Shown: in pieces, positions 10,466 to 20,573 of the stretch
Layout of the letters: each line of letters opens with the position of its first letter
Position numbering within the stretch: the stretch's first letter is position 1
Assembly: GCF_030034735.1 (NCBI RefSeq)
Contig: NZ_CP125370.1
Span: 2,728,001 to 2,792,000 of the forward strand
DNA from: Paenibacillus sp. RC334
Lineage (GTDB): Bacteria > Bacillota > Bacilli > Paenibacillales > Paenibacillaceae
DNA length: 64,000 nt
Direction: 5' to 3'
The notes under the pieces: model-generated
What the model saw: only the letters and a program-made list of their open reading frames with translations
What the model was told of the DNA's origin: nothing
Databases searched by the model: none
Program-made: the position numbers and the translations under genes

Positions 10466-10535
10466 AAAAATCCCCTTAGTCGGTAGACTGCCACGCTCTG
10501 CTTCACAGCAGGTGGCAGCTCCAACCAAGGGGATT
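10466..10535. terminator. Bidirectional terminator with ATCCCCTT arms
   Basis: Outer arms AATCCCCTTAGT and ACCAAGGGGATT enclose an inner CTGCCAC/GTGGCAG stem. On the minus strand it is followed by TTTTTTGATTTTG, so it mainly serves the oxidoreductase gene; it also lies just after the AraC gene. Confidence 0.75.
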
Positions 10536-10547
10536 CTTGCAATTCAA

Positions 10548-11066
10548 TTAAGAAGTAACGGCTTGCGCGTATTTTTGTGCGGATTGCTCAAGCTGCTCGT
10601 CGGTCAGAACCCCAGCACCATATTGTACGAAATAAGGGAGCAATTTGACACCAATCAAGTGGCTTGTAGCTTCGAGAGGTCTCAACAGTTCTTCGATTGT
10701 GTATCTGTTCCGTCCGTCATGTTGATAGTTTTCCTCTACACTAGCGGCAGACAGAGCAATCAGTAACTCTTTGCCCTCCAATTTGCCACCTTCGCTTCCA
10801 TAAGCCCAACCGTAAGTCAGAACCACATCTTGCCATTTTTTCAGCAGGGAAGGGGTGCTATACCAGTAAAAAGGAAATTGCAGTACAATACGGTCATGCT
10901 GCTCCAGCAGTTCCTGCTCTTGAGCTACATTGATTTTCTCATCCGGGTATACTTCATACAGGTTATGAACGGTTACACCCGATTGCTGTTTGAGCTCCTG
11001 GACCCATCTTTTGTTAACGCGGGACTCCGCAAGATTAGGGTGGGTTACAATAACAAGTGTTGACAT
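10548..11066 (-). CDS. NAD(P)H-dependent flavodoxin-fold oxidoreductase (YwrO/KefF-like)
   Basis: 172 residues. Starts TLVIVTHPNLAESRVNKRW, the FMN phosphate-binding start of the NAD(P)H dehydrogenase (quinone)/KefF family, followed by IVLQFPFYWYSTPSLLKKW, the family's second FMN-binding motif, and GWAYGSEGGKLEGKELL. Family length is about 170-190. These soluble flavoproteins reduce quinones or nitro compounds and often belong to electrophile-stress responses. The gene has a consensus promoter and a dyad downstream of it, which fits control by a HxlR or MarR-type thiol sensor not found in this window. Confidence 0.88.
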   Translation of the reverse strand: MSTLVIVTHPNLAESRVNKRWVQELKQQSGVTVHNLYEVYPDEKINVAQEQELLEQHDRIVLQFPFYWYSTPSLLKKWQDVVLTYGWAYGSEGGKLEGKELLIALSAASVEENYQHDGRNRYTIEELLRPLEATSHLIGVKLLPYFVQYGAGVLTDEQLEQSAQKYAQAVTS

Positions 11067-11095
11067 ATGAAAAACATCTCCTTTAACTTATTTTA

Positions 11096-11154
11096 TGTAA
11101 GTAAATTACGTTATAACTTGTAACTATTATAGTTTCAACTCATATTCTTGTCAA
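11096..11154 (-). promoter_or_regulatory. Consensus promoter and dyad operator of the oxidoreductase gene
   Basis: On the minus strand TTGACA (11154-11149), a 17-base spacer and TATAAT (11131-11126) form a perfect sigma-A promoter. Just downstream the dyad GTTACAAGT...ACTTAC (about 11124-11097) would cover the transcription start, as expected for repression. Confidence 0.8.
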
Positions 11155-11168
11155 ATGGATTGTCTCTT

Positions 11169-11200
11169 AAAAAAGAAATCCCCGGCAAGCGAGTGCCGGA
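11169..11200 (-). terminator. Terminator of the GGDEF gene
   Basis: CCGGCA/TGCCGG hairpin with loop CTCGCT on the minus strand, followed by a T-rich tract. Confidence 0.75.
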
Positions 11201-11231
11201 GAATTCATCCTGCGAAGTATTCTCTGTCGAA

Positions 11232-12350
11232 TTAAGCGATATGATTGAGCGAAACTATCTTATTCTTGCCAGAACGCTTGGCTTGATATAGATAGTCGTC
11301 CGCTTCCTGAAAGAACGAATCTTTGTTCATTTCTTCTGTATAGCTTTTCAGTCCAATGCTTACGGTCACGGAAATGTTTTGCTTTTTTTCATGAAAGATC
11401 ATCTTTTCCACTGCATGCCGGATGTTTTCGGCGATTTGATAAGCTTCTTCGAAAGTATGCTCGAACATTAGGATGGCGAATTCCTCACCACCATAGCGGG
11501 CCGCAATATCATTAGCTGTAATCTGTTCTGTAATGATTAGCGAAATGCTCTCCAAAATTTTATCTCCGAACTGGTGCCCGTAATTGTCGTTAATTTTCTT
11601 GAAATTATCAATATCAAGTAATGCGAGATGGATAATGGCGCCTTGTTCAGCATATTCGAGTGCTTTTTCATAGAAGTTCTGAAAGGACAAATGATTATAG
11701 AGCTTGGTTAACCCGTCGGTCATCGACATTTTGCTAATAATCGCATTACTAATCATTAATTCCTGGTGAGCACGCTGTGTTTTATACAAATCCAACAGCA
11801 GGTCACGGCCGCTTGCCTGAATAATAATGGCAATAAAAGTGGACATAATCAAAAAGATCAGAATCGCTACAATATCAAAGAACGACAAGTAGGTACGGAA
11901 CGAACCATCCACTGCCAGCAAAAGTAAAAAGACTCCAACTTGCAAGACAAAGGAAAACCATATTAGGCGACGATTGAAGAACAGGATGGATGAGAAAATA
12001 GGCAACAAGCACAACGCCGGGATAATCCGAACATCGTAGTTTAAACGAATGATGGTCCAGCAAATGACCGTGCTTGCCATAAATAGGATCACAAATGAAT
12101 ATCTGTTGTATTTATAATGAACCAGCTCTGCAAGCAGATTGGAACCACACATAATCAGTGTCGGAACAATGAGAACTCCAACGTAAAATTCATAAGACGA
12201 AGCGTGGTATTCGAGAAATAAATAACAACCAAGCTGCGCAATAAAATGTACGGCTATAATCATCCAGTATAATAAAAACATTCTCCGTACCCAGCGAGCT
12301 TCCTTTAATTTATAATCGGTTGTTTGAGTAAGTCGTGTTGTCTTATTCAT
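11232..12350 (-). CDS. Membrane-bound diguanylate cyclase (GGDEF)
   Basis: 372 residues. The first 195 residues contain about six hydrophobic helices forming a membrane sensor of no named family that I can assign. The GGDEF domain covers about 205-368: DGLTKLYNHLSFQNFYEKAL, LLDIDNFKKINDNYGHQFGD (substrate and metal site) and the active-site motif ARYGGEEFAIL. GGEEF is a catalytically competent version, so it should make cyclic di-GMP. No RxxD inhibitory site is evident at the usual position. Single gene with its own terminator. Confidence 0.93.
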   Translation of the reverse strand: MNKTTRLTQTTDYKLKEARWVRRMFLLYWMIIAVHFIAQLGCYLFLEYHASSYEFYVGVLIVPTLIMCGSNLLAELVHYKYNRYSFVILFMASTVICWTIIRLNYDVRIIPALCLLPIFSSILFFNRRLIWFSFVLQVGVFLLLLAVDGSFRTYLSFFDIVAILIFLIMSTFIAIIIQASGRDLLLDLYKTQRAHQELMISNAIISKMSMTDGLTKLYNHLSFQNFYEKALEYAEQGAIIHLALLDIDNFKKINDNYGHQFGDKILESISLIITEQITANDIAARYGGEEFAILMFEHTFEEAYQIAENIRHAVEKMIFHEKKQNISVTVSIGLKSYTEEMNKDSFFQEADDYLYQAKRSGKNKIVSLNHIA

Positions 12351-12457
12351 GATGTCACCACACTTAATGTATCTTTAGCCATTCTCGTATTATAAGATAC
12401 TATGTGACGAAGTTGAAGCTAATTTTTTAGGGGTCGATTTAGGGGTTAATGTACTTG

Positions 12458-14893
12458 TCAGCCCAGTAACACTTTAACCTGATGGATAGCACCATCTCCT
12501 GCAACTGGCAGAACATTGTCCGTGAGGATAGTACCATCTAGTGTGACTGTTGCTACACCCTTGGATATATGTTGTGGATTCGTGATTTGGATCACGTAGG
12601 TATCGCCACGGAAGACGCGAGTGATTGTAAATTCGTCCCAAGCGGCAGGGATACACGGATCAATACGCAGACCATCCCATTCCGGCTGAATACCAAGAAT
12701 AGACTGGGTAATGGCTACAAAGTTCCACGCCGCTGTGCCGGTCAACCAGGAATTTTTGGCTTCGCCTTCACGAACGGCATCCTTACCCGCAATCATTTGC
12801 GCATATACATAAGGCTCGGTGCGGTGGATGTCGCTGATGTCCTCCAGATAGGCTGGAGCAATTTTGCTATACAGTTCAAATGCACGATCTCCACGGCCAA
12901 TCACGGCCTCCGCCATCATAATCCACGGGTTATTGTGACAGAAGATGCCCGCATTTTCCTTGTACCCTGGAGGATAAGAGGATATTTCACCCAGATTGAT
13001 GTAATAGCGGGAATAAGGCGGATTTTGTAGCACAATGCCATAGGGGGTTTCCAGCCGATCCCGTGTAGAGTCGAGAGCTCTTTGAGCCTGACCTTCCTCA
13101 ACTCCGATCCTGGCCATCACGCAAAAACCCTGCGGCTCAATGAAAATTTGGCCTTCCTCACAATCCTTGCTGCCGACTTTGTTCCCATAGTGGTCGTAGG
13201 CACGCAGAAACCATTCACCATCGAAGCCATGCTCTAGCGTGGCTGTCCGCATCCGATCCACATGGGCTTGGGCCGTAGCTGCTTCCTCATCTAATCCTCT
13301 GCGCTTGCACAGCTCGATAAAATCTGGTCCTGTATATACGAAGAGTCCGGCGATGAATACCGATTCCGCTGTGCGGCCCTCCAAATTTTGTGTGGTCTGA
13401 TAGGACTCATCTGGTGTGGCGGAAAAACAGTTCAGATTCAAACAGTCGTTCCAATCTGCCCGGCCAATCAGTGGAAGACCGTGCGGGCCGAGATTGTTAA
13501 CCACATGATAAAAGGATCGCTTCAAATGCTCAAAAAGGGTAGCGGTGTGCTCTGCATTTCCGTCGAAAGGCACCTGTTCGTCCAATATGGCGAAGTCTCC
13601 CGTTTCTTTGATATACGCAGCGGTGCCGACAATTAGCCACAGCGGATCATCGTTGAAACCGCCACCGACCTCGTGGTTTCCTTTTTTGGTTAAAGGCTGG
13701 TACTGATGATAAGCCCCGCCGTTATCAAATTGTGTGGAGGCGATGTCGATAATCCGTTCCCGCGCCCGCTCCGGTATTTGGTGGACAAAACCAAGCAAAT
13801 CCTGATTCGAATCCCGGAAACCCATTCCACGCCCGATGCCGGATTCGAAATACGAAGCGGAACGCGACATATTGAACGTAACCATACATTGATACGGGTT
13901 CCATATATTCACCATCCGGTTCAGCTTATCGTCGTGGCTCTGAATGGTGTACTTGGAGAGCAGAGTGTTCCAATAGGCTCGCAGTTCACTCAAGGCTCGT
14001 TCAACATCGGCTTCATCCGCGAATTGAGCAATCATGGCATGAGCCTGCTTTTTATTAATCACACCGGGAGATTCCCATTTTTCATCCTCCGGATTTTCCA
14101 CATAACCAAGTACAAAGTTAAGCCTCGTTTCTTCACCTGGCTCCAAGGTTACTTCGATGCAATGCGACCCTACAGGCGACCACCCGCTGGCCACAGAGTT
14201 CGAGGCTTGCCCGGCGGTGACGGTTTGCGGCTGATCCAGCCCGTTGTATAGTCCCAGAAAAGCTTCACGGTCTGTATCGAATCCTGCCAGCGGGCGATTG
14301 ACAGAGAAGAATGCATAGTGGTTGCGACGCTCACGATATTCCGTTTTGTGATAGATGACGGAGTCCTGTATTTCGACCTCGCCCGTGTTCAGGTTGCGTT
14401 GAAAATTGGTCATATCGTCATAGGCGTTCCACAGACAAAATTCCACAAAAGAAAAGAGCTTGATCTTTTTAGTCTGAGCAGAAGTATTCTGAAGCTTGAC
14501 CTGATGTACTTCGCCATCAAAGGACAACGGTACAAAAGCCAACTGCGTCGCCCGGATACCGTTACGTTCACCCATAATTGAAGTATAGCCAAGCCCATGT
14601 CGGCACTCATACCGATCCAGCTCCCGTTTGACTGGCATCCAGCCCGGTGTCCAGTAATCCCCGTCATCATGAATATAAAAATAGCGGCCGCCGTTATCGA
14701 CAGGAATATTGTTGTATCGGTATCGTGTTAGGCGACGTAAGCGCGCATCCCGGTAAAATGCATAGCCGCCGCCTGTATTGGAGATCAGTCCAAAAAATCG
14801 TTCGTTGCCTAAATAATTGATCCAGGGATATGGGGTTTGAGGGGTGTGTATGACATATTCTTGTTTAGCATCATCGAAGAAACCGTACTTCAT
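12458..14893 (-). CDS. GH94 cellobiose phosphorylase
   Basis: 811 residues, the normal length of cellobiose phosphorylase. Begins [19 protein letters not shown] with [18 protein letters not shown], the conserved opening of the family; the middle has [18 protein letters not shown] and [16 protein letters not shown], where the Asp in ADWNDCLN is the catalytic acid of GH94, and the end has [18 protein letters not shown]. It phosphorolyses cellobiose to glucose 1-phosphate and glucose in the cytoplasm. No signal peptide. ATG 14893 follows GAGGAGTTC. The secreted GH48 cellulase 2.5 kb away, whose main product is cellobiose, makes the assignment coherent. A cellodextrin phosphorylase would be longer. 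Confidence 0.93.
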   Translation of the reverse strand: MKYGFFDDAKQEYVIHTPQTPYPWINYLGNERFFGLISNTGGGYAFYRDARLRRLTRYRYNNIPVDNGGRYFYIHDDGDYWTPGWMPVKRELDRYECRHGLGYTSIMGERNGIRATQLAFVPLSFDGEVHQVKLQNTSAQTKKIKLFSFVEFCLWNAYDDMTNFQRNLNTGEVEIQDSVIYHKTEYRERRNHYAFFSVNRPLAGFDTDREAFLGLYNGLDQPQTVTAGQASNSVASGWSPVGSHCIEVTLEPGEETRLNFVLGYVENPEDEKWESPGVINKKQAHAMIAQFADEADVERALSELRAYWNTLLSKYTIQSHDDKLNRMVNIWNPYQCMVTFNMSRSASYFESGIGRGMGFRDSNQDLLGFVHQIPERARERIIDIASTQFDNGGAYHQYQPLTKKGNHEVGGGFNDDPLWLIVGTAAYIKETGDFAILDEQVPFDGNAEHTATLFEHLKRSFYHVVNNLGPHGLPLIGRADWNDCLNLNCFSATPDESYQTTQNLEGRTAESVFIAGLFVYTGPDFIELCKRRGLDEEAATAQAHVDRMRTATLEHGFDGEWFLRAYDHYGNKVGSKDCEEGQIFIEPQGFCVMARIGVEEGQAQRALDSTRDRLETPYGIVLQNPPYSRYYINLGEISSYPPGYKENAGIFCHNNPWIMMAEAVIGRGDRAFELYSKIAPAYLEDISDIHRTEPYVYAQMIAGKDAVREGEAKNSWLTGTAAWNFVAITQSILGIQPEWDGLRIDPCIPAAWDEFTITRVFRGDTYVIQITNPQHISKGVATVTLDGTILTDNVLPVAGDGAIHQVKVLLG

Positions 14894-15116
14894 GGCGTAG
14901 AACTCCTCTCGAATTTAAAGAAATAAAACCAAACACATTATTATATTCAAACATGAAGCTGTTCTTCCTAAAAGAAGCGGTTTCCTGCCTGATGCAAAAG
15001 ATGCTTGATTTCCCCGACCTTGTTTCTTGAATTTGCAAAATATTTGAAATGGGTAAATATACCTTTTTATGCTAAAATGAAAGAGTTAAGACTCAACATG
15101 GCAGGAGGTTGCAAGG

Positions 15117-15851
15117 ATGGCACCCATCACATTGTTTTTCATTCCATATGCAGGTGGATCGGCATCGGTCAGCTTCAAATGGAAAAAGCTGCTGCTTCCG
15201 CAGATTAAGCTTGTCCCGCTGGAGCTGGCGGGCAGAGGTATTCGTTCCGGAGAGCCGTTAAAAGACAGCATCGAGGAAATGAGCGAGGATTTACTGCTCA
15301 AGATCAGTCAAGAGATAGCCCCCGGCGATCCTTATGCTATATACGGTCACAGCATGGGAACGATGATCGCATTCGAGCTGTATTACAAGCTGGTGGCTGG
15401 TGGTTATGGCAAGCCAGCTCATCTGTTCGTATCTGGGGGACGGGCACCGCATGTCCCGAGAGATTTCCCGTGGGCCCATGATCTGCCCGCAGAGCAGTTC
15501 AGAACGCATTTGCAGCGATATGGTCAGCTTTCGGAGGCCATTTTTGACAATCGCGAATTGTACGACTATTTTATCCCGGTGCTAAGAGCGGACTTCAAAG
15601 CCGTTGAGACGTATAAGTATACGCCCCGAACGGTACCTTTGAATTGTTCGGTCACTGCCTTGACAGGGCTGGCCGATAACACGATGACCTTGCAGGATGC
15701 GGAAGCGTGGGAGCAGCATACGAATCAGAATTTTCAAATTTTCACCTTTGACGGGGGGCACTTTTTTATTCATGATGAGGTGGAAGGGATTACGCAAATC
15801 ATTAATGAGACTTTGGAAAGCAGTGCTGTGACAAGCAGGACGCAACATTAA
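15117..15851 (+). CDS. Type II thioesterase (NRPS/PKS-associated)
   Basis: 244 residues, alpha/beta hydrolase. It opens with TLFFIPYAGGSASVSFKWKK, the signature of GrsT/SrfAD type II thioesterases, has the nucleophile elbow GHSMGT (Ser79) and the catalytic His215 in GGHFFIHDE. ATG 15117 follows GCAGGAGG. Such enzymes remove misprimed acyl groups from carrier proteins of nonribosomal peptide or polyketide synthases. No synthase is adjacent; the nearest carrier-protein gene on the same strand begins at 28124. It ends 18 bases before the next gene, so the two are probably co-transcribed. Confidence 0.9.
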   Translation: MAPITLFFIPYAGGSASVSFKWKKLLLPQIKLVPLELAGRGIRSGEPLKDSIEEMSEDLLLKISQEIAPGDPYAIYGHSMGTMIAFELYYKLVAGGYGKPAHLFVSGGRAPHVPRDFPWAHDLPAEQFRTHLQRYGQLSEAIFDNRELYDYFIPVLRADFKAVETYKYTPRTVPLNCSVTALTGLADNTMTLQDAEAWEQHTNQNFQIFTFDGGHFFIHDEVEGITQIINETLESSAVTSRTQH

Positions 15852-15869
15852 AAAGAAGAGGTGATTTCA

Positions 15870-16724
15870 GTGACAGTAGGCGTATTGGCGCATTTGTTTG
15901 GCAAGTTGCCTTATCGCGAGTTGGCTGCAAAGGTAGGCGCAGCGGGCTTTACTCATGTTCAACTGGCTCCGTGGAGAGCGATCAGTGATGTGGACTTTAA
16001 CAAACCGGGCAAGTTCAGCCCGGGATTGGCGCTGTCTATCGCGGAGGAATTCCGCAAGCACGGAGTATCCATATCGGTTCTTGGATGCTATTTGCATTTT
16101 TTTGAACAGGATGAGGAGCTGCTGCGTGAAAATGTAGAACGCTTTAAAGAGCTGATCCGATATGCGAGCCTGTTAGGGGCACCGATGGTGGCTGCCGAAG
16201 TCGGACGTAATGAAGATGGCAGCGCATATACGGAACGAGACTGGAAGGTTGTAAAGGAAGTCGTGCGTGAATTAGCCGATGAGGCGGGAAAATGGGGCGT
16301 ATTCGTAGGATTGGAGGCCGCTAACGATCATTTGGTCGGAACGGCGGTAGAACTGGCTACCTTGCTGGAGGAAGTACCGTCATCCCAGATCGGTGTAGTG
16401 ATTGATCCGGGCAATTTGCTGAAAACGGAAAATCTGGCACGGCAGGATGAGGTTATCCGCGAAGCGTTCCAATTACTAGGACCTCGAATTATCGCGGCAC
16501 ATGCCAAAGACCGGCGTTTGTCATCGACAGGTGAGATCGAGACCGTACCGCCGGGTTTTGGTGACATGAATTACGGCCTATACATGGAACTGCTGGAACA
16601 GTACAAGCCGGGGGTTCACATCATTATGGAAGCCGCGCAGGAACACCAGATGGCTGAATCCAAACGTTACATCGAGGGTCATCGCTTAGCGGCTCAGAAG
16701 GTGCAAGGAGTACAGACGAAATAA
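15870..16724 (+). CDS. Sugar phosphate isomerase/epimerase family protein
   Basis: About 284 residues, xylose-isomerase-like TIM barrel (AP-endonuclease 2 superfamily). Seen: VGLEAANDHLVGTAVELATL and VVIDPGNLL, IIAAHAKDRR and IIMEAAQ, which supply the Glu, Asp, His and Glu metal ligands of the family. GTG 15870 is preferred because AGAGGTGA lies 6 bases upstream; the frame opens at 15861. The substrate is not predictable. It follows the thioesterase gene closely and ends before a terminator at 16756. Confidence 0.85.
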   Translation: MTVGVLAHLFGKLPYRELAAKVGAAGFTHVQLAPWRAISDVDFNKPGKFSPGLALSIAEEFRKHGVSISVLGCYLHFFEQDEELLRENVERFKELIRYASLLGAPMVAAEVGRNEDGSAYTERDWKVVKEVVRELADEAGKWGVFVGLEAANDHLVGTAVELATLLEEVPSSQIGVVIDPGNLLKTENLARQDEVIREAFQLLGPRIIAAHAKDRRLSSTGEIETVPPGFGDMNYGLYMELLEQYKPGVHIIMEAAQEHQMAESKRYIEGHRLAAQKVQGVQTK

Positions 16725-16755
16725 TAATATTCTTTCATATTCGGGAATTGCTCAG

Positions 16756-16795
16756 GAGACTTGGAAGCGTCTACTTTTCCAAGTCTCTTTTCTTT
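16756..16795. terminator. Bidirectional terminator
   Basis: GAGACTTGGAA pairs with TTCCAAGTCTC and is followed by TTTTCTTT; it separates convergent genes. Confidence 0.85.
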
Positions 16796-16803
16796 AGCTA
16801 TGT

Positions 16804-17172
16804 TTAATCTTGTACAACCGCCACAATCACAAGCACCCAGCTCACCAAAAAAGCCACCCCGCCAATCGGGGTAATCGCTCCGAGCTTTTTCACGCCGGAC
16901 AAGCTAAGAGCATACAGACTGCCGGAGAACAGGAGAATACCGATAAGCATAATCCAGCCTGCGGTTACGACCAGAGAAGAATGGACCAGATTTCCTGCAA
17001 CTGCTCCGAGCAGAACCAGGCCCAAGCCGTGGGCAATATGATATTGGATGCCCGTCTGGAATATACTCATCATGTCTGCGGAAAGTCTTTTTTTCAAAGC
17101 ATGTGCCCCGAACGCTCCCAGGGCTACGGCTAAAAACATCATCGTACAACCAAGTACCAGTAAAATTTTCAT
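16804..17172 (-). CDS. DUF423 family small membrane protein (YwdK-like)
   Basis: 122 residues with four hydrophobic helices. The start LGCTMMFLAVALGAFGAHAL and IQYHIAHGLGLVLLG are the diagnostic motifs of DUF423, widespread and uncharacterised inner-membrane proteins. ATG 17172 follows GGAGGCG. Function unknown. Confidence 0.9.
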   Translation of the reverse strand: MKILLVLGCTMMFLAVALGAFGAHALKKRLSADMMSIFQTGIQYHIAHGLGLVLLGAVAGNLVHSSLVVTAGWIMLIGILLFSGSLYALSLSGVKKLGAITPIGGVAFLVSWVLVIVAVVQD

Positions 17173-17438
17173 TTTGTAACGCCTCCTTGTGAAATCGTAG
17201 CGATTTCATGCAATTTCGTCAATTTTCATTATTAAACTCTAAACATATTGATTTTTTCGACTCTCATTTCGCGGCGGGTGTGGTATATTTTTTCCAGGGC
17301 CAATGTGAAGCATTTGGAGCTATTGGACAGCGTGTCCTCCACCTTTTTTATGGGAAAGTGAGGTGATGGTGCTGTCTTTTTGTGCTGTTGTTTTTCAAAA
17401 TAAAATCTTGTGTAAAGCCAAAATTGATAATGGAGAGG

Positions 17439-20438
17439 ATGAATGCAAAAGTGATCAGCAGAAAATCCGTGTTCAGGAAATCTGTCTCTATGGTCATGTC
17501 AGCCATTTTGGTGCTTCCGCTAACTTTGGGCATATTTCAAGCCGAACCCGACCGTGCTTCAGCCGCAACACCGGAATCCACACGCTTTCTTCAATTGTAC
17601 AAACAACTGAAGGACCCGGCCAGCGGATATTTTTCCAAGGAAGGTATACCTTACCATTCGGTTGAAACCCTGATGAGCGAGGCCCCGGACTACGGACACT
17701 TAACGACCTCGGAAGCCTATAGCTACTGGATGTGGCTGGAAGTGCTGTATGGTCATTATACCGGGGATTGGGGGAAGCTGGAATCCGCTTGGGACAACAT
17801 GGAGAAATACATCATTCCTGTTAATGAAGGAGATGGCAAGGAAGAACAGCCTACTATGAGTAACTACAACCCCAACAGCCCAGCCACCTATGCAGCAGAG
17901 TATCCGCAGCCGGATCAATATCCAAGCCGTCTGAGTGGTCAGTATAGTGGTGGCAAGGACCCGCTGGATGCAGAGCTGAAAGCAACCTATGGCAATAATC
18001 AGACCTATCTGATGCATTGGCTGCTGGACGTGGATAATTGGTACGGTTTTGGCAATCTGCTGAATCCGTCTCATACAGCGGCCTATGTGAACACCTTCCA
18101 ACGCGGGGAGCAGGAATCGGTTTGGGAAGCCGTCCCGCATCCATCGCAGGATAATCAAAAATTTGGTAAAGCAAATGAAGGCTTTATGAGCCTGTTTACC
18201 AAGGAAAATAATGCTCCTGCACAGCAATGGCGCTACACGAATGCCACCGATGCGGACGCACGGGCGGTTCAAGCCATGTACTGGGCGAAAGAACTGGGAT
18301 ATGACAACTCGGTATATTTGGATAAAGCGAAAAAGATGGGAGACTACTTACGTTACGGTATGTACGATAAATACTTCCAAAAAATAGGAAGCGCTTCCAA
18401 TGGGACTCCGACCGCTGGTTCCGGCAAGGATGCCAGCCACTATCTGATGGCATGGTATACGGCATGGGGTGGCGGACTGGGTCAAAGCGGAAACTGGGCT
18501 TGGCGGATTGGCGCCAGCCACGCGCATCAGGGCTACCAAAATGTCGTTGCGGCTTACGCGTTATCCGATCAGGATGGCGGATTAATACCAAATTCACCAA
18601 CGGCGGGACAGGATTGGGCTACCTCGCTGAAGCGCCAACTGGAATTTTATACGTGGCTGCAATCCGATGAGGGAGCCATTGCAGGTGGAGCAACGAATAG
18701 CTGGGATGGTGCCTACAAGGCGTATCCGTCTGGCACAAGCACCTTCTATGGAATGGCTTATACAGGCGCTCCTGTATACCAAGATCCACCGTCCAACAAT
18801 TGGTTCGGAATGCAGGCTTGGCCTGTCGAGCGGGTTGCCGAGCTGTACTACATTTTAGCCAAGAAGGGTGATACTTCTTCCGAGCAGTTTAAAATGGCTA
18901 AGCAAGTGACGGAAAACTGGGTAGCATGGTCCAAGAGCTATGCATTTGCCAACGAACGTCCTGTGACAGACGCGCAGGGATACTATTTGGACGCTCAAGG
19001 CAAGCGCATTCTGGGTGGTAAAAATCCGAAGGTTGCCACTACAGCAGCTAAAGGCGAGTTCTGGGTGCCAGGTAATCTGGAATGGAGCGGGAAGCCAGAA
19101 ACCTGGACCGGATTTGCCAATCATAAGGGGAATGCCAATCTGCATGTAGTAACGAAGAATCCAGGGCAAGATGCGGGAGTGCTGGGCAGTTATGTTAAAG
19201 CGCTTACTTTTTTTGCTGCCGGAACGAAGGCCGAAAAAGGAGATTACACCGCATTAGGCAAGGAAGCCAAGGATCTGTCCAAAGCTTTGCTCGATGCTGC
19301 ATGGGGTTACAACGACGGCGTGGGCATTACCACGAAGGAAGCACGTGAGGATTATTATCGTTATTTTACGAAAGAAGCGTATATCCCGAACGGATGGAGT
19401 GGTAAAACGGGGCAAGGTAACACCATTCCTGGCGCAGACGCTACCGCCTCTGATCCGTCCAAGGGTGGTAATGGTACGTATTCCAGCTACACCGATATCC
19501 GGCCTAACATCACCAAAGATCCTCAGTGGTCTTATCTCAAGGACAAATACACAACTTCATGGAATAATCAAACGAAAAAATGGGATAAAGGCGCTCCGGA
19601 ATTTACGTATCACCGTTTTTGGTCCCAAGTCGATATGGCGACAGCTTATGCCGAATATGACCGTCTCATCAACAATAGTGGAACAACTGAGCCGACAGCT
19701 CCCAAAGCTCCGGCAAATGTGAAAGCAAGTGCCGGGGATGCTCAGGTTACACTGAGCTGGAGCAAAGCGACGGGGGCCGACAGCTATACCGTCAAGCGCT
19801 CCACAACCAGTGGAGGACCTTATACCACGGTAGCAACGGTAACGGATAGCACTTACAAGGATACAGGAGTGGTGAATGAAACCACTTATTATTATGTAGC
19901 AAGTGCAACTAATTCTTTAGGAACCAGCCCGGATTCTGCCGAGGTCAGCGCCAAGCCGACAGCAGCGCCGATTCCGGCAACGGGAGATGTAATTGCCCAA
20001 TACCGCGTGGGCGACACGAACCCGGGAGATAATCAGATTCGTCCGCTTTTCCGTGTTGTAAACAAGGGGAAAGAGGCTGTTGATCTAAAGACTGTCAAGC
20101 TGCGGTATTACTTTACAGTGGATGGCGATAAACCGCAGGAATTCCATTGTGACTATGCACAGCTCGGTAGCGGCAACGTTCAGGGACGCTTTGTGAAACT
20201 GGATAAGGCGGTTACGGGCGCAGATTACTATCTGGAAATCTCCTTTGGAGCTGGTGCGGGAAGTCTGGCAGCAGGAGCCAACACGGGGGATATTCAGGTT
20301 CGCTTGAACAAGACGGACTGGAGCAATTATAACGAAAGTGATGATTTTTCCTATGATGCGACCAAGACGTCTTATGCAGATTGGAACAAAACGCCTCTGT
20401 ATGTGAACGACCAGCGTGTATGGGGGCTGGAGCCTTGA
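17439..20438 (+). CDS. GH48 cellobiohydrolase with FN3 and CBM3
   Basis: About 999 residues from 17439. Signal peptide: basic start, hydrophobic core VMSAILVLPLTLGIF, cleavage near ASA-AT. The GH48 domain follows with RFLQLYKQLKDPASGYFS, SEAYSYWMWLEVLYGHYTGD and YHRFWSQVDMATAYAEYDRL. Then come one fibronectin type III domain (starting near PKAPANVKASAGDAQVTLSW) and a C-terminal CBM3 (DVIAQYRVGDTNPGDNQIRP to NDQRVWG), which binds crystalline cellulose. GH48 enzymes attack cellulose processively from reducing ends and release cellobiose. The start is uncertain: the frame opens at GTG 17382, and ATGs at 17430 and 17439 lack well-spaced ribosome sites. A strong terminator follows. Confidence 0.92.
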   Translation: MNAKVISRKSVFRKSVSMVMSAILVLPLTLGIFQAEPDRASAATPESTRFLQLYKQLKDPASGYFSKEGIPYHSVETLMSEAPDYGHLTTSEAYSYWMWLEVLYGHYTGDWGKLESAWDNMEKYIIPVNEGDGKEEQPTMSNYNPNSPATYAAEYPQPDQYPSRLSGQYSGGKDPLDAELKATYGNNQTYLMHWLLDVDNWYGFGNLLNPSHTAAYVNTFQRGEQESVWEAVPHPSQDNQKFGKANEGFMSLFTKENNAPAQQWRYTNATDADARAVQAMYWAKELGYDNSVYLDKAKKMGDYLRYGMYDKYFQKIGSASNGTPTAGSGKDASHYLMAWYTAWGGGLGQSGNWAWRIGASHAHQGYQNVVAAYALSDQDGGLIPNSPTAGQDWATSLKRQLEFYTWLQSDEGAIAGGATNSWDGAYKAYPSGTSTFYGMAYTGAPVYQDPPSNNWFGMQAWPVERVAELYYILAKKGDTSSEQFKMAKQVTENWVAWSKSYAFANERPVTDAQGYYLDAQGKRILGGKNPKVATTAAKGEFWVPGNLEWSGKPETWTGFANHKGNANLHVVTKNPGQDAGVLGSYVKALTFFAAGTKAEKGDYTALGKEAKDLSKALLDAAWGYNDGVGITTKEAREDYYRYFTKEAYIPNGWSGKTGQGNTIPGADATASDPSKGGNGTYSSYTDIRPNITKDPQWSYLKDKYTTSWNNQTKKWDKGAPEFTYHRFWSQVDMATAYAEYDRLINNSGTTEPTAPKAPANVKASAGDAQVTLSWSKATGADSYTVKRSTTSGGPYTTVATVTDSTYKDTGVVNETTYYYVASATNSLGTSPDSAEVSAKPTAAPIPATGDVIAQYRVGDTNPGDNQIRPLFRVVNKGKEAVDLKTVKLRYYFTVDGDKPQEFHCDYAQLGSGNVQGRFVKLDKAVTGADYYLEISFGAGAGSLAAGANTGDIQVRLNKTDWSNYNESDDFSYDATKTSYADWNKTPLYVNDQRVWGLEP

Positions 20439-20462
20439 ATGTAAAATAATCTTGGATGATGC

Positions 20463-20507
20463 GGGCGCAATGCGAGGGTGTTTAAAACTCACATTGCGCT
20501 CGTTTTT
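20463..20507 (+). terminator. Terminator of the GH48 gene
   Basis: GGGCGCAATGCGAG pairs with CTCACATTGCGCTC, then TTTTT. Confidence 0.9.
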
Positions 20508-20573
20508 ATGATTGGTTTCGTGGTACACTAAGATCGCTACATCATTACATACATGACCGAGGTGACCTGATAC

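Noticed and set aside
17363..17665. Small protein overlapping the GH48 signal peptide region
   Set aside because: It is a shadow frame without homology; the GH48 frame clearly codes here. It could matter only as a leader for coupling.
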